Source: Erythroxylum novogranatense
Lineage: Eukaryota; Streptophyta; Magnoliopsida; Malpighiales; Erythroxylaceae
Length of the DNA: 64,000 nucleotides
Direction: 5' to 3'
Assembly: GCA_029891385.1 (NCBI GenBank)
Contig: CM057233.1
Span: forward strand, 36,191,540-36,255,539
The translations under genes and the position numbers were made by a program. Shown here piece after piece: positions 58,660-64,000 of this stretch (the first letter of the stretch is position 1; the number at the start of each line of letters is the position of its first letter). The notes under the pieces are model-generated. The model was given only the letters and a program-made list of their open reading frames with translations, had not been told where the DNA came from and searched no databases.

Positions 58660-59150
58660 CTAGTTAAGTGTGACATTAATATTGACACGAATTTTAAATT
58701 AATTTTTTAACTATAAGTGAAGGTTATTAGTCCACCTGGAACCGTAAAGCCACTCCCAAAATAAACCCTTCTTTTCTTCATTTTTGGTCTATCTTTTTTA
58801 TTTTCTTTACTAGGTTTCAAAGTAAAGTAGAGCGGAAAAATTGCTTTATATTAGCTGTCTCTTTCGTTTTGCTAACTCTTCTATGTTCGTTCCTTCATCG
58901 GAATCAATCAAGTTTTCTAATGTTACCTCAATTGCTGAGACCATAATCATTTTTTACATACAGAAAATGATATAGTGGCTAACTAATCTTTAATCCAAGT
59001 TACCATATATATCTGTACCACGAAATGATAAATAGATAGATAGAATTATAATAATTGCTTAACTGCAATAATTGGCAAAACCCAAAAACCTCCTGTGTAG
59101 ATTATGGTCACTCCAATGTCAGAAGAGGATTTGTTAGAGCATAAGTGAGT
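58660..59150. other. AT-rich spacer before the hAT element
   Basis: No gene or recognisable repeat seen. Confidence 0.5.
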
Positions 59151-59260
59151 TCAAATGTTACTGAAAATATTTTAAAAATCGGACCGGACATCGAACCGGT
59201 CGAAGGAAAGGTTTAAGGTTTAGAGGTTCAACCGGCAGTGAACCGCTATCAAACCGAAAT
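59150..59260 (-). repeat. hAT 3' subterminal repeats
   Basis: Contains several copies in both orientations of GAACCGG/CCGGTTC-like sequence ('cggaccggacatcgaaccggtcgaag', 'ggttcaaccgg', 'gaaccgc') after a ttttaaaaatcgg stretch. This is characteristic of the ends of a common plant hAT group. The exact terminal inverted repeat and TSD are not resolved. Confidence 0.55.
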
Positions 59261-59613
59261 ATAATAAATAAGATAAAAATTGTATAAGAATAAATAAAAA
59301 TAAAATATTTTATTGAAATGAAAAATACACCAATGTTTATTATTATCTAATGAACTAAAAATAAATAAATATGAGTCCAATATAAAACTTAAAATAAAAT
59401 TTAAGAGAAAAATTGTATTTCTGAAGGAGGTTGCGTCTCATCATCGTCAAAAGCTCCAAATTCTCCAACACTATTTAAAGATTCATAAACTACGCTTTCA
59501 TCCAAAGTATTTGCATCCGCTTCTTCTACTGCATTAAAATAAATTACAAATTAGTAACGTATGAAATTATTTTCAATTGTAAACTTGTAATACAATATAA
59601 TTTTAACTTAAAT

Positions 59614-61845
59614 TTAATCAAAATAAGATATGAACTGACCATCAGTAGATGTTCTTAATTCATTTATTGGGACGAATGCATTTTCTTCATAAATGGTCCT
59701 TTCAAGTTCATTATAATCAAGATCAGGCGATGGTTCTTCTTCTTCGATCCAAAAATTAGTATGTTCAATACAATCAATATCAATTGGATCATACGTTCTT
59801 TTCTTATTAAGCGCTCTGAACACATAATAGAGCAATTATAAAGTCAATAGCAAAAATAAAATTATTGAACTAAAAACAAAAATATAAAATACCTATTCTT
59901 CATTTGCAGATTATAAGTAACGTAAACAAGGTCATTAAGTCTTTGATGTTCCAAACGATTACGTTTCTTTGTATGAATACGCTCAAAACACTCCAATTAC
60001 GCTCACAACCCGATGCGTAAGTCGTTTGATGAGTAACCTAATAGCGAGTTTTCTCAATGTTGGAGCATCACACCAATAATCTCCACCACTCATCTGCATT
60101 TTAAATTAATAGTTATGATAAAAATATATATTAATGAATTAAAATTTAAAAGTATAAAACTTACCTGGCTGCATTTTTTTCATCGTCAGTTCTCTCTTTG
60201 CTGATGATATAGCAAAACTCTCTAAACCTTCACGATACAATTTAATTTCATTTATCACTTGTGATTGCTCTTCACTAGAAAAAATACCTTTGCATTCAAT
60301 CACATCAAACAAACCTCCCATAATATTACTTGTACGTACTTCTCCACTATAAAAGCAATAAGGATTGAGAAAATAAGCTACTAAGTGGATCCTTTGAGTA
60401 AGATGCTTATCCCATCGTCGATCAATAATATCTATATAAGGCTTGTATAATCTCTCATTCCCTTTAAAAAGATCTGTAATTGTTTTGTGAGCTCTATACA
60501 TACCATCATATATATACCCCAAAAATGGCTTCTCATCTGAGTCAACAATCCTCAACAGCCTTATAAGCGGAGCCACAATCTTCACAATGATCAAGCAAGC
60601 ATCCCAAAATTTATTATCTAGAATAATAGCGCAAACTTCTTTTCCTTTTTCACTCTTTGATAATTTATGACTTGAAAAGTGTTTACTTGTCACCAAATTT
60701 TGAAGTTGGTGCTTATGTTGATAAATACTTTTCAAAGTAATAAATGTAGTTGCAAACCTGGTAGCAACGGGATGCACGATCTCAACCCAATCTTCTTGCT
60801 TTCTTAACCAAAACAGAAATGTGACATGATTATACACAAAAATTGTGATCTTAGATACGCATGAAGCAAGACTAGAAATATGATCCATACCACCAATATC
60901 TTTTAAAATAAGATTTATATAATGAGCAGCACATGGAGACCAATAAATATGCCCATACTTTGATTGTAATAAGTGTCCATCTGATACATAATTAGCTGCA
61001 TTATATGTTACAAAATGCACAACATTCTTTGGTCCAACCCACTCGACAATTTCAGAGAATAATTCAGATAAAGCATTACCACTTTTTACCATGTCAGAAG
61101 CATCAACAGACTTGATAAAAGTTGTTCCCATATTACAATAAACCAAGAAATTAATCAAGGTTCTTTGTCTTTGATCAGTCCACCCATCTGCCATAATAGT
61201 GCATCCCGTTGATTCCTAACAAGATTTATATGTATCCACAATTAACTGACATTCCTTTTTTAAATCTTAAAGCAAAGGCACACGCAACTCATAATAAGAT
61301 GGTGCCTTAAATCCTAGGCCTATTGCTGTTGTAGCATCAATTGCTTCTTGAAAATATGGTGAATTTAAAGCATTTAAAGGAATACATGAATGATAGAACC
61401 ATCTATCCCATGCTCTTTTACATCTCAAAACAACATCCTTATCAACTATCAAACTTTTAGACTAGGTTGAGAACCGTGAGTAGTTCTTGGAGAAAATATG
61501 AATCTATGTCAATAGTAGCTTTTCTTTTCCTTTATCTAATGCTTCTGGTGTTTCATCATCTCCAAAAGATATATCATGAGCCTATTTATTTTCCTTTTTC
61601 TTTTTTACTTGTTGTTACAAATATTTTCCAATCATATCATGCACATCAAGTAGCACTTTTTTGCAAGGAGCAATATTACCTTTAACACCAAAGAAGATGT
61701 TCTTTCATTCTAAAATCCCCTTTAAATATTCTACCATAAAACATACAGTTATATTGGACATTCCCATCGGATGCTTGAGAGGAAGAAAATAATTCCATCT
61801 TTGGATCGGACTTACCACGAGTAGAGGATGATTCCATATTTTCCA
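59614..61845 (-). pseudogene. hAT-type transposase (BED finger, DUF659-type core, hAT dimerisation)
   Basis: On the minus strand the frame starts near 61845 (MENMESSSTRG) with a damaged BED-type zinc finger (NCMFYGRIFKGDFRMKEHL, second cysteine lost). Then KRAWDRWFYHSCIPLNALNS lies at 61270-61450. The long frame at 60139-61194 begins MADGWTDQRQRTLINFLVY (first catalytic Asp in DGWTD). VVHFVTYNAANY follows, where the usual second Asp (VTDNAANY) is Tyr, and then CAAHYINLILKDIGG. The C-terminal dimerisation part is at 59880-60120 (VFERIHTKKRNRLEHQRLND in shifted frames) and 59614-59835 (end). Stops and frameshifts make it dead. DDE transposases of this type cut and paste DNA. Confidence 0.88.
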
Positions 61846-62128
61846 TTATAATTTAACCTAAAAAGTAAAAAAAAATAATTGGGCATACTACTGTTAGGGA
61901 AAAAGTATGCATCTAAATAATTCTCATTATCAATTGTAATAAAGAAGACCAACAACAGCAAAATAGATACACAAAAGATCAACAGATATTACTTACTTAT
62001 TAAACTTTGCTCCAGCAATTACTCCACTTTAAATAGCCTAACTGAAATATTGCTAGTTTTCAATATTGCTACTTTAGATCAACAATTTGAATAGTTGAAA
62101 GAGTATATATAACTGAACTATCAAAGCC
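61846..62128. other. Region beyond the 5' side of the hAT gene
   Basis: AT-rich and without reading frames. A 5' terminal inverted repeat matching the 59150-59260 end was not found, so the element may be truncated on this side. Confidence 0.5.
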
Positions 62129-62345
62129 GAAATTGATACGAAATAGAGTTCTAAATATTACGAAATTGAAATGAAATAGAGGTTTAAATGTTACGAAATT
62201 GATATGAAATAAAGTTCTAAATGTTACAAAATTGATATAAAATATAGTTCTAAATATTATAAAACTTATCACTACCATAAATTGATATAAAATAAAGTTC
62301 TAAATATTATAGAAATTAATATAAAATAGAATTCTAAATGTTACA
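62129..62345. repeat. 33-bp AT-rich minisatellite
   Basis: About six or seven copies of gaaattgatacgaaatagag...ttctaaatattac, with one interruption near 62265-62280. On the minus strand the units stay open as an 11-residue repeat (NFVTFRTLFHI-like), which is a by-product of the period. Confidence 0.88.
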
Positions 62346-62384
62346 AACCTCCACAATACCAGAGAGAAGTAACTCTAATACTCC

Positions 62385-62500
62385 ATTCTAACTAAATTCC
62401 ATCCTAATGTATAACCAAATTCCATCCTAATGTAACTCTAAGTGTATAACCAAATTCCATCCTAATGTAACTCTAATAGTCCATTCTTAACTAAAGAACC
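62385..62500. repeat. Short tandem repeats (aaattccatcctaatgta)
   Basis: Three diverged copies of 'accaaattccatcctaatgtaactctaa' are visible. Confidence 0.75.
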
Positions 62501-62600
62501 TTTTTTTAGTTAATAGTCCATTCAATCTAGAAGACTCTTTTTGTTATTAGGATTACGGTGCCCTCCTTTCATGTTTAGGATTACGGTGCCCTCCTTCAAT
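62500..62600. repeat. Local duplication of the SWIB fragment end
   Basis: 'gactctttttgttattagg' and 'ggattacggtgccctcctt' each occur twice, so the 3' end of the SWIB-like sequence is duplicated next to it. Confidence 0.75.
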
Positions 62601-62832
62601 CTAGACTCTTTTTGTTATTAGGGTCCTGAAGATTGTTGCCCTTGATGTGCGACCAAATGAGCTTCAAAGCTTGGGTTCGAGAAATCTCGTTGGTTCCTAC
62701 AAGCTCAGCCATTTCTGGCAAAACACGGCAAGGCCTCATAACACCGATCGTCACTTCTCTTCTCTTCCGTTCAGTATGCTTCCGGTCCATCAACAGTTCC
62801 CATATTTTTGAGCTTATTGCTGAAGTGAATCA
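62596..62832 (-). pseudogene. SWIB/MDM2 domain fragment (captured host gene)
   Basis: On the minus strand an exon-like piece begins after ttcacttcag (a good 3' splice site) and reads SSKIWELLMDRKHTERKRRE, VMRPCRVLPEMAELVGTNEI and SRTQALKLIWSHIKGNNLQD PNNKKSLD, then stop. SRTxALxxIWxxIKxxNLQDPxNKK is the core of the plant SWIB domain found in small chloroplast or nuclear chromatin-type proteins. The family normally continues past NKK with an I-x-C-D-x-x-L block, which is absent here, so the domain is truncated. The left LTR end at 62846 abuts the fragment. Whether it is a live exon or a captured relic cannot be told from this window. Confidence 0.75.
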
Positions 62833-62845
62833 CACGTTAATACAA

Positions 62846-63804
62846 TGATTATAAAACGATATAAGAATGCATGAGAAGGGGGTTGAATTGTGTATTCCCC
62901 TTTTTGAAAAATTCTTTCAAAAATGTTTGTTAGAAATAAAATTCTTTTACAGAACTTCCGATAGATTCTAATTAATCAAAACTTTGAAAACTTTGTTTAC
63001 GAACTAAGTAATGATAAAACTTGAATCTAAAAGAGAGATAGAGTAAGAGTAGTTGACACAGCGATTTATCCTGGTTCACCCCAAACTGTGGGCTACGTCC
63101 AATCCTCAGAGTTCTTTATGAGATTTCACTATCTCTTCAACTTTTACAAGTATTCTTTACGAGCCTCTTCAGGTCTCTACAATCAGTATTCTTTCACACT
63201 TAGCCTCTGCAGGCCATCTGTACTACTTTCTCACAGAAAAGCATTTGAAACTTATTACAGTAAAAATAGTTCTTGGCTAATTTGCACAGTATGCTTTTTA
63301 CAGTCGCGTAGATGTAATTCATCTAATTTTTCAACTAATTTTGCAATCTTCGACTTCGACTTATTTTTATAACCTTCGTCTCCAACTGCTTCTTGATTCT
63401 TGTTTATGGATTCTTGCTTCTTGAATCTTGTTTCTTGAATCTTTAAAAGAAACGACTAATTAGTTGAGTTCTGTAACTAACCCGAACTGACTCTTGCATC
63501 TGCTTTTCAATTCTTCTTCTACGTCTGTTTTTTTAATTCGCGTCTTCGTCTGTTTTTAATTTGTGTCTGCGTCTGCGTCTGCGTCTGTTTTCCTCTTTTG
63601 CGTCTGCGTCTGTTTTTCTTAGCATCTGCGTCTGTCTTCTGTAAAGGCTGCGTCTGTCTTTACGTAAGGTCTCAAATCTGTCTTTACGTAAGTCTGCGTC
63701 TGCGTTGCTTCATCTGTATTCATTCATCTGCTTTTATTTTTCTTTTATTTTTCTCTTTGTTATATATCAAAATTATATCTAAGAAAAGTCATTTTGACTT
63801 AACA
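62846..63804 (-). repeat. 3' LTR of a family D copia-like element
   Basis: On the minus strand it begins TGTTAAGTCAAAATGAC (63804) and likely ends at TTTTATAATCA (62846), about 959 bases. The (gcgtctgcgtctgttttc)-type repeats lie at 63490-63720. The outer end is next to the SWIB fragment. The left end is uncertain by some tens of bases. Confidence 0.72.
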
Positions 63805-63820
63805 ATCTCCCCCTTTTTTA
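63805..63820 (-). other. Polypurine tract of the family D element
   Basis: The minus strand reads TAAAAAAGGGGGAGAT directly before TGTTAAGTC, the ordinary layout of a 3' LTR. Confidence 0.85.
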
Positions 63821-64000
63821 TGATAACAAATTATATACCAAAAAAGAAAACAAAATACAATGTATAAGAAGAAAAACTTATCTTCAAAAATCTTCTTTTT
63901 CTTCTTCCTTTCATTTCTTCGTCTCCTTCAATCACACCCTTTTCAGATTCTTTTATGCTTATTCTCTTCTCCTCTGCTCATTCTCTTCTCCCCCTATTTG
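63821..64000 (-). other. 3' internal end of the family D element (continues past window)
   Basis: Pyrimidine-rich plus strand with no reading frame of note. It resembles 51630-51730 and belongs to the 3' untranslated part of the element. Confidence 0.55.

Noticed and set aside
62069..62278. Repetitive NFVTFRTLFHI open frame on the minus strand
   Set aside because: It is the translation of a 33-bp AT-rich minisatellite, whose period keeps any frame open.
1..64000. CRISPR arrays, tRNA or rRNA genes, operons
   Set aside because: None seen. The repeats are tandem without unique spacers, the only tRNA-like promoter boxes belong to the SINE, and the content is that of plant nuclear DNA.

Overview
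This is transposon-rich intergenic DNA from a flowering plant, most likely a eudicot. The evidence is AT-rich sequence packed with plant-type LTR retrotransposons (tRNA-iMet and tRNA-Asp primer sites), an RPA-bearing Helitron, a hAT element with a DUF659-type core, a tRNA-derived SINE and plant-specific 'putative plant transposon' domains. I see no intact host gene. Nearly every coding region is broken by stops, frameshifts or truncation. All boundaries, target-site duplications (TSDs) and alignments were read by eye.

Layout. 1-4794: minus-strand Ty3/gypsy element A (gag, zinc knuckle and protease remnants, then its 2.8-kb 5' LTR). 4963-7638: solo LTR B with TSDs. 7633-9400: tandem scraps of Helitron Rep and RPA mixed with fragments of an LTR family rich in GTCTGCTTTT repeats (family D). 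9700-24785: a gene-like transcription unit (TATA box, Transposase_28-like domain, coiled-coil protein, 55-bp tandem repeats) split by an 11.9-kb Tekay-like chromovirus (10232-22124). 24830-26300: family D LTR fragment and an in-frame 207-bp tandem repeat. 26794-44051: nested stack. A Ty3 element with gag and protease but no reverse transcriptase (element C, TSD acatg) sits in Helitron-associated DNA, and a 9.6-kb Ty1/copia element (TSD taacc) sits in the 5' LTR of C. 44052-51200: decayed Helitron with Rep-helicase and an intron-containing RPA-like gene. 51240-52320: two family D LTR pieces in head-to-head inversion. 52615-55570: second copy of the coiled-coil gene with a different N-terminal module (Transposase_32-like), followed by the same 55-bp repeats. 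55620-58066: mostly unassigned AT-rich DNA. 58083-58276: SINE with a 16-bp TSD. 59150-61845: hAT transposase pseudogene, minus strand. 62129-62840: minisatellites and a captured SWIB-domain fragment. 62846-64000: 3' LTR and 3' internal end of a minus-strand family D copia-like element that continues past the window.

How the pieces relate. The nesting gives an order: Helitron first, then element C, then the copia element. The least ordinary component is the pair of coiled-coil genes. They share their 3' half and their downstream 55-bp repeats but carry unrelated N-terminal transposon domains, and both lie next to Helitron RPA remnants and family D LTR pieces. This suggests modular shuffling in a non-autonomous element family.
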